Source of the DNA: Undaria pinnatifida
Lineage: Eukaryota > Sar > Phaeophyceae > Laminariales > Alariaceae
Length of the DNA: 64,000 nucleotides
Assembly (NCBI GenBank): GCA_012845835.1
Contig: JABAKD010000029.1
Location: 1,126,970-1,190,969, forward strand
Direction: 5' to 3'
The notes below the pieces were generated by a model that ran no database searches, was not told the DNA's origin, and worked only from the letters and a program-made list of their open reading frames with translations. A program made the translations under genes and the position numbers. Shown one piece after another: positions 1 through 40,403 of this stretch; the stretch's first letter is position 1; every line of letters starts with the position of its first letter.

Positions 1-1288
1 GGCGGTTGCGGCAACAGCAGCGCAAGCTCCCGGTCCGGGCAGTGAGAGAAATATGCCAATCGGATCGGGTGGCGCAATTTTTCCACCGCCAATCGGTTCG
101 GGCGGTGGAAAAATGGCGCTGACCGGTTGGGGCGGTGAAAATATTACGACAATCGGTTCCGGTGGTGAAATAATTGCGCCGATCGGTCCCGGCGGTGAAA
201 CAATTGCACCGATCGGTTCCGATCGGTTCGGGTTGTAGCAGAGTTGCGTCGATCGGTTCGGAAGGCGAAAGGATTGCACCAATCGCTTCGGGCGGTGAAA
301 GCATTGCGCCCATCGATTCCGGCTGTGAAACACTTGAGCCAATCGGTTCCGATCGGTTCGGGAGGTGACAAAATTACGCCAACCAGTTCGGAACGTAAAA
401 GGATTGCAGCGCCAATCAGTTTCGGCGGTGGGATAATTAAGTCAATCGGTCCAATCGGTCCTGGTCGCGACAGAGTTGCGCCAATCGGTTCGGGTGGTAA
501 CAGAGTTACCCCAATCGATTCGGGCGCTGAAAGGATTGCACAAATCGGTTCGAGCGGTGAAAACAATGCGACCATTGATTCGAGCGGTGAAAGTATTACG
601 CCAATTGATTCGAGCGGTACTAGTATTGCACTATTAACAATCGGCTCGGGCCGTGAAATAATTGCGCCAATCGGTTCCAAACGGTTCGGGTGGTGACAGA
701 GTTTCGCAAATCGGTTCGGACGGTCAAAGGATATCAATATGTTCGAGAGGTAAAAGTATTGCGACAACTAGTTCGGGCTGTGAAATTCGGGCGCCAACCG
801 GTTCCGGCGCTAAAGCTGTTGTCGGTTGCGATCGGTTCGAGTGGTCGTCAGAGTTGCACCAATCGGTTCGCAAGGCGAAATAATTGCGCCAATCCGTTCG
901 GGCGATGAAAGGATTGCGACGATCTGTTCGAGCCGTGAAATTACTGCGACAATCGGTTTGAGAGGTGAAAGCATTGCGCCAATGAGTTCCGGGGGTGAAA
1001 TAATTGCGCCAATCGGTTTCAATCGGTTTGGGTGGAGAAAGAGTTACGCCAATCAGTTCGGGCGGTGCACGGATTGCACCAATCGGTTCGGGTGGTGAAA
1101 GGATCGCGACAATCGGTTCGAGCGGTGAATGTATTGCGATAATCGGTTCGGGCGATGAAAAACATGCGCCAATCAATTCCAATCGGTTTGGATGGTGAAA
1201 GGATTGCCCCCATCGGTGCAGGCGGTGACAGAGTTACGCCAATCGGTTCGGGCGGTGAAAATAATGCGCCAATCAGTTCGGTCTCCCT
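1..1288. repeat. Minisatellite of ~30-33 bp units in the next cyclase intron
   Basis: About 40 degenerate units of the type AATCGGTTCGGGCGGTGAAA followed by GGATTGCGCC cover the left end of the window and run off the edge. The open frames in it are translations of the repeat and not genes. Confidence 0.95.
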
Positions 1289-1374
1289 CTCTAACCCCCC
1301 CCGCTCCCCTCGCTTCCCCTCTCCCCTCCCCCCGCTCCCCCCCTCACCCATTCCCCTCTCCACCCGCCAATCAC

Positions 1375-29993
<28,619 letters not shown>

Positions 29994-30321
29994 CTGGAGA
30001 TGGGAGAGGGTGGTTGGTGTTGGGGGAGGCGTTTAGAAAGATAGTCGATGGGGGGGGGGGAGGGGTACTCACTTCATGCATACCCGTAGTCTCAAGACCA
30101 TTGACCCTCGCATCCTTGGGGGTGTGTGTGTGTGCTCATTTCATGCATGGCCGTAGTCGTATGACCATAGACCCTCGCTTTCCTACAATACCGAGACGGA
30201 GGACGCCGGGTTTTCACCGACCAGGCAGACATCGCGTGCACCAAGCGCGAAGCGCCGTGAGGTGTTTGGCGAGTCGCGCGGGAGGGGGGGGGGGGGGGGG
30301 GAGAGTAGGGTACGATGCACT

Positions 30322-30399
30322 ATGGGAGTCCTTGGTGCTGAAGAACACCGAGCCCGCCGGCAAGAAGCTCGTGCTGTTTTTCCAACGACCTCTGGAAGG
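30322..30399 (-). pseudogene. Copy 2 of the cyclase N-terminal block
   Basis: On the minus strand this reads RGRWKNSTSFLPAGSVFFST then KDS, against RGRWESRTSSLPPGWKFFSA then KDS in the cyclase exon. TTCCAG precedes the block, so it could act as an acceptor. Confidence 0.7.
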
Positions 30400-30487
30400 A
30401 GAGGGTGATCGGTATTGGTGTTGGTGTTTGGGGATGAGGGGGCGAGAGGAGAGGGGGGAGGCGAGGACACGATGCATGTATAGTCTA

Positions 30488-30565
30488 CGGTAGTCCTTGA
30501 CGCTAAAGAAGCCCCAAACCGTGAATAAAGAGCTCGTCTTGTTTTCCCAACGCCCCCCGAAACGA
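30488..30565 (-). pseudogene. Copy 3 of the cyclase N-terminal block
   Basis: Reads GGRWENKTSSLFTVWGFFSV then KDY in the same frame as copy 2. The AG of the acceptor has been lost (TTTCGG). Confidence 0.7.
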
Positions 30566-30651
30566 GGGAAAATATGGTGTGGGTGTGGGTGTGTAGATGT
30601 GTGTGCGCGTGTGGGTTGTTCGTGCTCAATCATTACTTCTACGCGTCGACA

Positions 30652-30775
30652 TCAAGCACAGCCGCCAGTAGCCGCGCGGACGATTTTCTCGGGATACAAG
30701 AGCTGTGCGGCCACGACATAGGGAGGGTGGGCCAATGTACGTTTAAGGCTCGTCCTTTTCACAAGCGCATCAACG
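30652..30775 (-). CDS. 99-residue protein, exon 3 with stop codon
   Basis: The exon follows TCCCCACAG, completes a Ser codon, encodes VDALVKRTSLKR to AATGGCA and stops with TGA. Its 3' end overlaps a diverged fragment of the repeat seen at 60.2 kb (ACTTCTACGCGTCGACATC). Confidence 0.5.
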
Positions 30776-33700
30776 CTGTGGGGACCAAAACAAAATAAAC
30801 TACATGAAACTGCTTCATCCCCCAACTCAGCGACAAATCGTGTGACCGATGCTGCAATCGCCATTCATTCTGAAAAACGCCTCTTATCTACCAGCCACCG
30901 ACGCATAGCACCGGGGGGGAGAAGGAAAGACACCTATGGCCACGGCTCATCCAGAACGTGGCTGATGGTAAAACCTCTCACGAGTCGAGCTGGAAAGGAA
31001 AAGTGATTAATACAAAAACAACAACAACGACAACAGACATCTTCATACAGAGTTACGAGCTAACTGAAGGTTTTCAGCCTCTCGCCCGAGCATGCAGTAA
31101 ATACGAAGCGCTCCGGTGGTGCTCCAGTAGTGCAATACTATTGGCCTTCTCACAAGAAACAGCCCCGCCGGAAACTCAGCCTGACATTTCTGGGAAAAAA
31201 AAAAAAAATCTGGGTGCGTTTATGCCAAAGTGCGTGTGGAACACCTCCATTCTCAAACAAGACACGTAGCCAAGGCCAGTCCCCAACCTGGTTTCTTGTT
31301 GGAGAGCCGAGAAAAAGGTGCATTCTTCGGTAGGGGGTGTGTCCTCCCTTCTTTAATGCTTGGTTTAAGACACTTTTGAGACACTCGCCCGAGCGGCTCC
31401 GTACCTCAATGAAAAAAAGATGATTGGCGATTTGTTTGGCGCGGTGTAGCTAGCCCTTCCCACGGCGGTTTCATGCGGCAAACAAAAAACCGCACGACGG
31501 CTTAAGACCGCACATGGAATAGGGGAGTCACTCGCGCGAACGACCCCAAGCCCCTGCCACAATAGGTCCCAAAAATCACCACCACATACCGGTCGCGCTT
31601 GGTGCAAGCAATGCCTGCCTGGTTAGTGAAAACCCGACGTGCTCCGTCCCGGCATAGTAGGGATGCGACGGTCTATGGTCAGACGACTACGGCCATGCAC
31701 AAACTGAGTACACCCCCCCCCTCCCCCCCCGCTTCCGTAGCCATGGGAGAGGCGCACCATTTTTTTTTTCTGACGCTCCTCATGCCTCACTCAAGGCGCT
31801 CGATACCTCCACCGAAAGGATCAACTTTTGAGCAAAACAGAAGGTGCATCTCCAGGTAAACCAACCCCCCGGTCTAGGAACACGACGAATAACTAATGGT
31901 ACGACCCGAACGACATCCACTGCAAACGATTTTGGGGAAGGTCTTCGGTTGAGGACGCCTCGTCAGCCAGACACCTTTTTTTTCCCTCTCGCAGAAAAGT
32001 GCGGCCTCGATCTTAGCACGTGTCCCGACCCTACCTGTATTACGACTTAGCCCTGCTTCGACGACGTCGTCACGGCATCCTATCGTCGGTGCACAATTTT
32101 CCTTCTGAGGGTCCTGACTGAGACACATGCTACAAAATGGTACCTGGTACTATTTACGGAGATCCACTGTTAGCAGGATGAACTCACACACACAAAAAAA
32201 GGAAAGCATCGCCACTTTTTCAGGCGACGCTCTCCCGCGCTACGACGGTGTTCGATTGAGACTCTGCATACCTGGAAAAATCAGACAAAAAAATGAGCTT
32301 GGAGTCAAACGCTAACAAACAAAGGCGGGTGCTTTTTGCCCCCCTTCTTTGTTGATAATTCATCCCAGGTGCTAACAGCGGACTTCCGTTAACACACGTA
32401 CCAACAGTGCACGGTAGAGGTACATCCCTATTTTTTCTCGCGTTCTTTACTTGAGGAGCTCTATACTCTTCTTAACGCCCCCCCCCCCAAAAAAAAAATG
32501 GTTTTGAGAAAAAGGAAGGCGCGACCCGACGAAAACTCTCATGGCCTACTACGTGAAAAAAGAAACGTGAAAAAAACACACAAAAAAAAATGACAATCCC
32601 GATAAATTGGGGGGGTAAGGAGGGTTAAGGGCTCCCTTCCCGAAAATCAGAAAACGTTTTGCTAACAACTGATACCTCTATAGTAGCAGGCATCTTGAGG
32701 AGCTCTATCCTTACTCCTCGAAACCGATTTGGAGAAAAAATAGAAGTGCGTTATATGTGATGAACAACCAAGTGACCTTAGGTATAAAAATAAAGTGAGC
32801 GCCAGAAAAAAAAAAACTGTCTTTTCTGACGATTTTGGCTTAAGCAGCCCTGTCATTCAAAAAAAGCGTCTCAGGCAAAGAGTGCTACAGCAGTAGGGGT
32901 CCCCCAATAAGGCGGTATCCCTATATAAGGCGGTCAAAATAGCTTGGCGTTACTGGAGAATTGCACTCGTATCATATCCTGGAATGAATAAGGCGGCTTC
33001 CCTATATAAGGCGGTCGTATTGCCCTACTGTACCCTCATCGGACAGACGCGCCTCATACGCATACTCGGCTCCATTCACAGCAAGGTTGCGTCAATAACT
33101 AGAGCTGTGAGTCGGCAGGATTTCTCGATTAACAACGAATTGGTAGGTAACGTTAGCGAACTAGGTGACTTCAGTCGGCAAGTCGGCTGGCGAAACCAGC
33201 TGATGGCCAGCCGACTTGCCGACATAAGTCAGGCGAGGAAGCAGGCCAAATCAAGCCCCCGCGGCCGAGGTAACCCCGCTCAAAAAAAGGAAACATGTAT
33301 CCCGCATTTAACGTGCCTTCCTAGAAGTATGGAAACCCAATAAGTCGGAGAGTCGGCACCTCGGGAAAACGACTAACTACTAGTCCGACTAATAACTAGT
33401 TTCCGACTTAAGTCGTGCCGACTCGCAGTTCTATCAAAAACCCGTTTAGGACACAAGAGGAAAAAATTGTCGAAAGCATACGACGCGTTTCGGTTTCAGT
33501 GTTGGCAGCGGTGTTGATGATGGCCACAATACTGGTGCTGGCAATGGCATTGGTGCTGGTGGCATGTGTTACAGCATACCTCCTCTGAAGACGTTCAGGT
33601 TTGACGTCCCCGGGGTAGGCGATGGGGGAGTACTCGTAGTACCAGTAGCGGAGGTATCTGTTCCACGCCCACGCCAACACAGGCGCGCAGATTGCCGCAG

Positions 33701-33994
33701 CGGCTCTGCAACAGCAAGGGGGCAAAAACGGGTAGGTAAACACGAAGCGTAGGAGGTTGCCAGGCAAGCGTATCGAATAATACATCTGAATGGTTTTCGA
33801 TGTCTTGCTATGTGCTGCTGGAATATGTCAGGCCAGGACTCGGAGGAACGCCTACTTACACATTTTATAGCAGTGATATAAGAACCGCAGCTACCGTTAG
33901 TCTCATGATACGATCCCATAGCTGCTGGACAGAAAACAACATACCGGCACGAGCTAGGCCAGACTAGTAACTGCCAAAGACGTAGATTGGCCAT
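30652..33994 (-). CDS. Small unrecognised protein, 99 residues, three exons
   Basis: Exons 33994-33945, 33705-33580 and 30775-30652 join in phase (CG|A, then AG|C) into a complete reading frame from ATG to TGA. Borders are GTATGT, GCAG, GTATGC and CACAG, the last after a good pyrimidine run. The protein opens MANLRLWQLLVW and continues with a hydrophobic stretch. An aromatic segment, RYLRYWYYEYSPIAYPGD, follows near residues 33-50, and the end is basic, VKRTSLKRTLAHPPYVV. A single membrane-anchored or organelle-targeted small protein would fit, but I recognise no family. It is head-to-tail with the cyclase gene, about 660 bp upstream of it. The phase match of three independent borders is the main support. 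Confidence 0.55.
31589..31730 (+). repeat. GCTCCGTCCC-family element with C tail
   Basis: A clear copy, starting at CGCGCTTGGTGC and ending GAGTACACCCCCCCCCC. It can serve as the reference copy for this family. Confidence 0.8.
32885..33038. mobile_element. Foldback-like element with ATAAGGCGGT repeats, second copy
   Basis: The ends CAGTAGGG and CCCTACTG are exact complements. The interior matches the copy at 20748. Confidence 0.7.
33174..33223. repeat. Perfect 18-bp hairpin
   Basis: GTCGGCAAGTCGGCTGGC at 33174-33191 is mirrored exactly at 33206-33223 with a 14-base loop. More GTCGG and CCGAC words flank it to 33430. Confidence 0.85.
33580..33705 (-). CDS. 99-residue protein, exon 2
   Basis: Forty-one codons, AAAAICAPVLAWAW through KPERLQR, between TTGCAG and GTATGC. 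The amino-acid order (Trp, Tyr, Arg clusters, SPIAYPGDV) is complex and unlike the simple repeats around it. Confidence 0.6.
33945..33994 (-). CDS. 99-residue protein, exon 1 (ATG, 16 codons plus two bases)
   Basis: ATG starts at 33994 and the exon ends TGC CG before the GTATGT donor. The start was chosen because it opens a hydrophobic N-terminus that joins in phase to the next exon. Confidence 0.5.
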
Positions 33995-35899
33995 GCGCCG
34001 CTCAATTTTACATGTTTAGGTGTGATTGTTGGACACGATGTTGATATCATGGACCAACCGACAAATGGAAAGCCGGCCTTTTTAATATATTTTTCGTCCG
34101 AGAGATACAGCCGATATCACGATCCAAAAAAATACAAAAACGCTCATAACTTGCGTTCAAACACACAAGAAAATAAAAAGGCCGGCTTTCTGTGTGCACA
34201 TGCGGTTCAAATGCGTCGTTTATTTTTCATATCAAAATTCTCAAAACTGTGTGGGGCATCGCAGAAATGCCATGATGTCCATTTTTTGTCGAAAACACTT
34301 GCAATATATATATGGAATCGAGCTTTGGTGATATTTCTCGAGGGATGGCGAACTGGACAATGAAACCTATATCGATGTTCTTTCAGAGCCTTCAGCATTG
34401 TTTCCACCAAATTTCACCTTGATCGGCAAATACGATTTTTATACGAATTTATTTTTGAAAAGTTGGTGCTTTTGAGTTTTCGCGGATATCTCGGCGATTT
34501 GAGTTTTCGCGGATATCTCGGCGAGATCGAGTCGGGAAAAAAAAGCCTCATAAACTTTCCAAATACGTTTTTTTTCTGCATGAATTGCAAGGTTGTGTCA
34601 GGGGTAGCGCTCCGAATGTTTAAGTCCTAACTCGTAAACGTGGTGGCGCTAGAATCTCTCGGAACCATCTGCGAAAAACAAAAGTTCGTATTTGTGCACG
34701 GTATTCCGCCGTATGAAACGATTTTCAACCCTATTTAATACACAACTGAATGCAAGCATATTTTCAGATCCCCTGTTCACTTTGTCAAATGACGCTCGAG
34801 CAGGTGGCCACGTGAGGCTGCGTACGCAGGATGATTGGCCGATTACAGCGATGTATTTAGCTGTGTCTGATGTGCAGCGGTTCACGAGATGCGACTTGAA
34901 GAACCTTTATCCGTTTTTAGGTTGGCCCAGCTCGTACTTGTATCAAGTCAGGCAAGGTAATTACAATAATGAGGCGCGTGAAGCGCGCATCGCTGAGCCT
35001 TTGCTTTTTTCTTGGTTTTCCAAGGAGTCCAAGCCTTTTCATATCGCATCGCATACGAGGGTAGGGTGCCTCGAATTACTTTCACTGTTTGTGCGTGCTT
35101 GTGTGTGTTTGTGTGTATGTTTGTGTTAGTCAACATTTTTTCGGCCACGTTTGTCCACCGCACTCAACGTACACGGCACCAAGGCCAGTTCCGACGGGTC
35201 CTGTGCATGCACAAAAATTAGGCAACTCTTCTCGTGCTGGTTTCGCTGTAAGTCGTTGAGAGTTCGTCGAGGCACGACAAAGTGTGATTTCACAGGCATT
35301 GCTGGGCCACGTAATATACGAGTGCAGCATGGGTTTCTCCGATGTTGGTTGTGTGTGTTGGTGGTCGGAGATGCAGATCGTCCCTTCAAGAGTTCAACCG
35401 GAAAAAGCGGGCGAGCTACAACACAGTATATATACGTATCTATGCTGCTGTTGTACGAGTACCTATTTTCAGGAGGTTGATCGACGAGACACACGCACAG
35501 CGACACTGACCCGGCTTTGGTCTCGTTTGCCGTGCTGCTGTTACTACCGCTGCTACACCTTCTGCTTTTGCTGTGCTGCTGCTGCTGATGATGATTCTAA
35601 CGCTGCCCCTGCTACGAGTACAGCACCACCAGTCGTACGAGTACCGACTTTTTTTTTCTCTGAACACAGAACGTAAATATCAAACAGCGAACATGTTCGT
35701 TCGCGTTGGTTTGTTTAGTTCGCATCGTCTACTCTGTCTACCTAATGACCAGGTATGCCGCTTGTGCTGTTCTTTCGATTGCTGGTCACCCGTGTTTTCC
35801 GTATGCACCCAGCATCGCAGATTGGACTACTGCAGGTATAGAGGCAGCGCGCCTCATTATTTACCAAATACTAGTACAATTCGTAGTAGTACTCTGTAG

Positions 35900-36360
35900 T
35901 CAGTGAACACTACCTGGTACAAATTAACACTTCCATCAACCAGCAACTGTTTAAAGTTGAAAGCATGGTTACGGCTGTAGTGCAGGCGCGTGATATCTCT
36001 GAAAATCTTGATGCCTTGCTCTGGTGCGGCAATATGCCCTGGACCCGGGACTCGAAGGGATGCCAAATAGTTACATTTGAACGACGGTGCCGTTAGGCTA
36101 CGGTCGGCTACGGGTTGGGGCAGAAACAGAAAGCAACACATTAGACTAAGTGAAGCAGAAGCAGAACGAACGCGTACGACGATAACACTTCCATCAATCA
36201 GCAACCGCCGTGTTTGTTAATAGCATAGTTGTACGATAGGACAAGCGCGCGATACTTCTGTCCATATTTTATGCCTTGCTCTGGTATGCCAATATGCTTT
36301 AGACTCAAAGATGCGGAGCAACGATAGTTTAACCACGGCTGCCGTTAGCCTACTGTATGC
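35900..36360. repeat. Two tandem ~260-bp units (CACTTCCATCAAxCAGCAAC)
   Basis: Both units carry GATGCCTTGCTCTGG or TATGCCTTGCTCTGG, a GCCAATATGC-like block and a GTGCCGTTAG or CTGCCGTTAG block. Confidence 0.75.
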
Positions 36361-37439
36361 GTGTCTGCGATCACACGCTTTGCGACGATAGTAGCCGCTG
36401 TGTACAGAAATAACATATCAAGTGAGGTTCGGTACGTACAACAACGCTTCCGCCAAACCGCACCCGTGTTTAGCACGGTTTGCAGCAGCAGTGTAAGGTC
36501 AAGTTCTCCAAGTACTCACCCGAAGAGTGGGGCTGGATTCTCAGGCAAGGCCATGCTGTCTGTTTCCCTCCGTTTCAGTCACACACTGATCGGGCTCGAA
36601 GCTGGAAAGCTGACGCCTGAGCCGAGCAGCGAGAGCTGCAGCCTGAGCACGCGAAGATCACGGAGCAATTTATCCCCGAAATAATAAAGCCATAACAATG
36701 TTTATGAAGTCCTATGTGCAGCTTTCGCGTGAGTCAAAGCGTGAGTTAACCTCTCATACCACGGAAGCCAAGGCTGGAAGGGAGGAAGCAAGCAATACGC
36801 GATAAAGTGAGTGCCATGAAGTTTGAAAGCAGCTGAGGGCACTGCCTTGGTGACGACTGACCACGTTCGCGGCTGCTCTGGAACTCTAAAGCCATGCTCT
36901 GCATCTGCCTCCCCGGTGTTGCTTCAGTCCTACTTGAGAGGAAGCCCCAGGACTACTGACGACACCGCTGCGTCCGGGCCGGCCTTGATGAGAGCTTCCG
37001 CAAAGGCGTACCCGTTTGATGTTTTCAAGTTTTACTGCATGACCTCCTGTACACATGTTACACCGTGCTCAAACAAAGGCGTTTACATGCTCGCAGTGGT
37101 CTTGATTGCCTACGTAGTTGGGCGGTGTGCTTTGCTCTTTTATCTATCATAATGTCCTTACGATCTACGATCGCAGGCAGGCAGCATCGCAGACTTGGTG
37201 TAGTTCCCAGTTTCGTCTTCGGTCGCCCAAGTACAACTGTAGCAGTGTAGAGGTCCGTCTATAGAGCCGGTTGAGCATTGCCGGTTTCCCGCCATGGTGC
37301 CTGTAAAATGGCTTGGCTCAGATGGGAACAACCGGTAGCATCATTAGGCGGAGTGGTGCCAATTACCGCTACGATAGCACCAGTGTTTCCGGCGGGTACA
37401 TAGTCTAGAGGGACTTCTTTACTTAAGACGAGGGAGCCC

Positions 37440-38100
37440 GAAGGCCGAGAGCGATGCCATGCCGGAGCAAACAAGGCAATACGTACTGGTCGCCGCTGCT
37501 GTCTGCTGGCGGGTGGGGGGCGGAGAAACGGCGTCGCTACTCACTGCTGTAGCAAAGCGCGGATGCCAGACCTCAATACTGCAGTGTAGTAGGTGCATTT
37601 CCTTTCGTTTGATGCCCCCCTCCCATCGCCTAAAGCGTGTGCCATCGAAAACCCCAAGGGCCGAGGGCGATGCTCTTTGATGCGAGGCCAAAGCTAACGG
37701 AGCAGTAGGAAGCGGTCGCCACCGCTCTCTACTCGCGGTGGGTTCGGAGAACCGGCGTCGCCGCTCACTGTTGCAGCAAAGCGTGGACGCCATACACCAC
37801 TGCTGAAAAAAAAGGAGATGTGTTTCCTTTTTGTTTTGTGGGGCCCCCAGCCGTCAACGTCCCATCGGAAGGGTGAGGGCGCAGGGCGAATGCTGTTACC
37901 GTATCAAAACTAGATGCGATGCCAAAGCTAGCGGGGCAACAGGCAACGGTCGCCGCTGCTCTCTGCTGGTGCGCGGGGGGGGGGGAAGGGGCGGAGTATC
38001 GGGCTTCAGTGCGCGCTGCTGTGGCAAAGCGTGGACGGTTGCCCTCAATACTGCAACAACAGATGTAGATACTTCTTATCGCCAGTCCTCACGACGCCAT
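37440..38100. repeat. Three tandem ~210-bp diverged units
   Basis: Each unit has a GGTCGCCxCxGCTxTCTxCT block, a GCAAAGCGxGGAxG block and a CATTTCCTTTCGTTT or GTTTCCTTTTTGTTT block. The Arg/Ser-rich open frames here are repeat translations. Confidence 0.75.
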
Positions 38101-38489
38101 CGTGTTTTATATCGTGTTCATATGTGCGTTCTGGTATTTAGTAGGTGCAGATATCATATGTACGTACATACCAGGCATGATAAAGATGCCAGGAGACGGC
38201 ACTGTCACCCCTAGACCGACGTTGTCAAGGACAACTCTTGGGCAGACAGCCTTGACGGCAAAAGCCCAGGGACACGAACGAAAATTCCCGTTTTTGTGGT
38301 ATGCCTTACGATATTGTTGGAAGCATGTACCTGGTATCTGGTAGAAAAAAGGGGCATCATGAATGGAGACTCTTGATACCCGGAGGGTAGGGGACACTCC
38401 GTCTAGATGGGGATGGAAATGTCTTGACAGACAGCCTTGACCGACTGGCCGCTTGACCCCTCGTACTCGTAGCCCGTCTCCTGGCAGTT

Positions 38490-38645
38490 TTGGGTATCAT
38501 GCAAGGTCAAACAGAGCATCCTGAAGAGGTACTTAAACGTTGTCGTGAGCACGGACCCAAGGTCAACGCCAAGAAGTATTTGCATGCAGAAAAGGCATTC
38601 GTCCATGGTACCGTACGGATGCGAGTGTTCGCACAGGGGCATGAT
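38490..38645 (+). pseudogene. Ty3/gypsy-like reverse transcriptase remnant
   Basis: The frame reads TEHPEEVLKRCREHGPKVNA followed by KKYLHAEKAFVHG. This resembles the segment after the YxDD box in gypsy reverse transcriptases (HLxxVLxRLRExGLKxNxxKC). The catalytic YxDD, the rest of pol and any LTRs are not visible. A chance resemblance is possible. Confidence 0.4.
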
Positions 38646-39106
38646 CGTTTTTTTTCAACATATTTACGTTCTTGTCTTTTTTACGCACCCTTGTGCGATA
38701 ACCCCGACAGATACGTGCGATGACTCCGATACCTGTGCGGAAATCGAATTAGATCGCTTGGATTAGGTGCCTTTACGCACCCCCTTGTGCGATATCTCCG
38801 ATACGTGCGATGCCGAATAATATCACTGCGAGGTTTTTGGTACTACGGTACTGCCGTGTATAGGACCCATGTGCGTTTCTTTTACCTCATGTACGCGTAT
38901 GCACCGCCACGGTGTCATGCATACAGCAGTGGAGCCTCAATGATGAAAACGGTGACACGAAAGCACTGCGACATGCCGTTGTCGCAATCTCTTCCCCTCC
39001 CGTCTCCGGGCTGTTGACGAGTCGCCCCCCCTCTCCACCCCCCGCCCCGCCCCCCTCCCCCCCTGTGGTTGCAATGTGTATTGGCACGAGTTTAGGAGGC
39101 GACAAG

Positions 39107-39243
39107 ATGCCGTGGCAATCCGCGCCGCCTCTAGCGATCATCACGCTCGCCATGGGCGGAGTGTCGGGACTGATGTCGCTCACCAACTATCTTACGGTAG
39201 GCCGCACCGACAGGCTCATTGGCCTGGACGACTTCGATTACAT
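39107..39243 (+). CDS. MWFE/NDUFA1-like, exon 1
   Basis: ATG CCG TGG opens a membrane helix. The exon ends TAC AT before GTGAGTG. The ATG at 39107 is chosen over earlier in-frame ones because the upstream stretch is proline-rich low complexity. Confidence 0.6.
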
Positions 39244-40403
39244 GTGAGTGATCAGTGATCACAACATGTAAATGCCACACCACCTTAAGGCGATGAACGA
39301 CGTCGTTTGCGAGGAGCGATAATTGCCGCGCCGTCATTTGCTGGACCGTTTGTTGCACGCGATGACTGCCGTTTATCGTTGCCTATGTGCCTGTGCGTCT
39401 CTATGTGGATCTGTGTCTCTTGTGTGTTTGTCTCAGTCGGACAGATAATATCATCATGTTGCCGGGCAAGATGCGGCCGATTTGAATGATCTAGCTCATG
39501 GTTTCGGGGTTCGATCTGTACTGCACAAACCCTGCGCAACATATCTTAACCCCTTTATAGCCCCCCCATACTAATTCCAAGTGATTTGTCCCCATTAACG
39601 GGTTTCCAGTTGTAAACGCGTTAACGATATACATGCAGTAGGGTGTATACAGCAGGATCTAGGTTTTCTAGATGGTGGTCTGTCCACGGTGTGTGCGTGT
39701 GTGTCTTTTTGCCTCCGTGTGTTTTGTGTGTCTTTGTGCGCGTCTGTGTCTTTTGTACGTGCACGGCTTGCGTCCGCTGCTCCGCCTGTCGTAGGGCCGA
39801 TCTGATTGTGACCTTGAGGCAGAGCGACGTTGCATCCACCTCTTACCGTGGTTAGGTCCACTGCTGCATATAGCCCACCAGGTACATGCACTCTTCTACT
39901 ATGCAGGCGATCTTGTCGCTTATACCGGCAAGACGTTACGCGACCCCCAATATCACCGGAGCGCGGTTTCCCTTTCCGGTGTGACGTTTAAGTAGCACCT
40001 CCCTCGCTGACCCACCTTTCCCGTGACCCCTGCTGCACCGCCCTTCGTTTTGTCGCCGCCGCTGCGTCGCCTGCGCTTTTCGTACATCGCTTTTCGCCCC
40101 CCCCCCCCCCCCCCCGCCGCTGCGTGCGCGCCTGCGATTTTTTTTGCGCCGTGCTCATGCAATAGGATGTTGAACCGCGATATTCGTATCCGCAACCCGC
40201 CGAAAGCGGCCGTCGACAAGATGCTGGCGAGTCCTGTGACTAGGTCCGCGTTGGAGCGGGCAAGGGCGGACATGGCGGCCGCCGCAAGTAAGGTACGGGT
40301 ACCTCTTGGGGCCGATGGCGGCGGCGCGGTGGAGAATGGAATATTGCTAGAAAATAAACCGGAGTACAATAATAAAAACAGTACCTGTTACGGGGGACCA
40401 TAG
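39107..40403 (+). CDS. Complex I MWFE/NDUFA1-like subunit, two exons
   Basis: Exon 1 is 39107-39243 (ATG, 45 codons plus two bases, GTGAGT donor) and exon 2 starts at 40166 after CAATAG. Joined, the protein starts MPWQSAPPLAIITLAMGGVS, a single N-terminal membrane helix. It continues RTDRLIGLDDFDYMMLNRDIRI, which has the D-[WF]-x-[YF]-x(3)-RD-[KR] pattern I associate with the MWFE subunit of mitochondrial complex I. The reading frame then runs through an Ala/Arg-rich helix (ALERARADMAAAASK) to a TAG at 40401-40403. That stop lies inside a transposon with 27-bp inverted repeats, so the last residues are probably not ancestral. An alternative end is splicing at AAG|GTACGG (about 40292). The family assignment rests on pattern memory only. 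Confidence 0.55.
39546..39624. mobile_element. Mini foldback element, TTAACCCCTTTA family, in the MWFE-like intron
   Basis: TTAACCCCTTTATAGCCCC at the left and CAGTTGTAAACGCGTTAA at the right. It sits in the intron between the two MWFE-like exons. Confidence 0.8.
40166..40403 (+). CDS. MWFE/NDUFA1-like, exon 2, stop inside an inserted foldback element
   Basis: The exon follows a long pyrimidine run and CAATAG. It reads MLNRDIRIRNPPK through GGGAVENGI and ends in the inverted repeat that starts at 40388. A diverged copy of its 3' half lies at 40563-40670. Confidence 0.5.

Larger units (their letters stand above)
34000..39100. other. Mostly non-coding stretch between divergent small genes
   Basis: No exon could be supported apart from the reverse transcriptase remnant at 38490. 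The stretch holds tandem repeats (35900-36360 and 37440-38100) and open frames without family resemblance. The one around 34770-34920 (plus strand) follows ATATTTTCAG and has mixed composition, but I could not connect it to another exon. Confidence 0.5.

Noticed and set aside
144-767. 207-codon reverse-strand open frame
   Set aside because: It repeats the minisatellite unit as Pro/Ile/Gly-rich peptide and has no other content.
1-1288. Regular ~30-bp repeats that could suggest a CRISPR array
   Set aside because: The units are directly adjacent and degenerate, with no constant repeat and unique spacers. The window is eukaryotic.
32984-33343. 119-codon plus-strand open frame
   Set aside because: It starts inside a foldback-like element and runs through the 18-bp hairpin. 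No family resemblance.
34692-35129. 145-codon plus-strand open frame with mixed composition
   Set aside because: It follows a fair acceptor, but I could not find partner exons or a family, and the 3' part degenerates into a TGTGTGTT repeat. Kept only as a remark in the 34-39 kb entry.
37419-37793. 124-codon Arg/Ser-rich reverse-strand frame
   Set aside because: It lies across the three tandem ~210-bp units and repeats with them.
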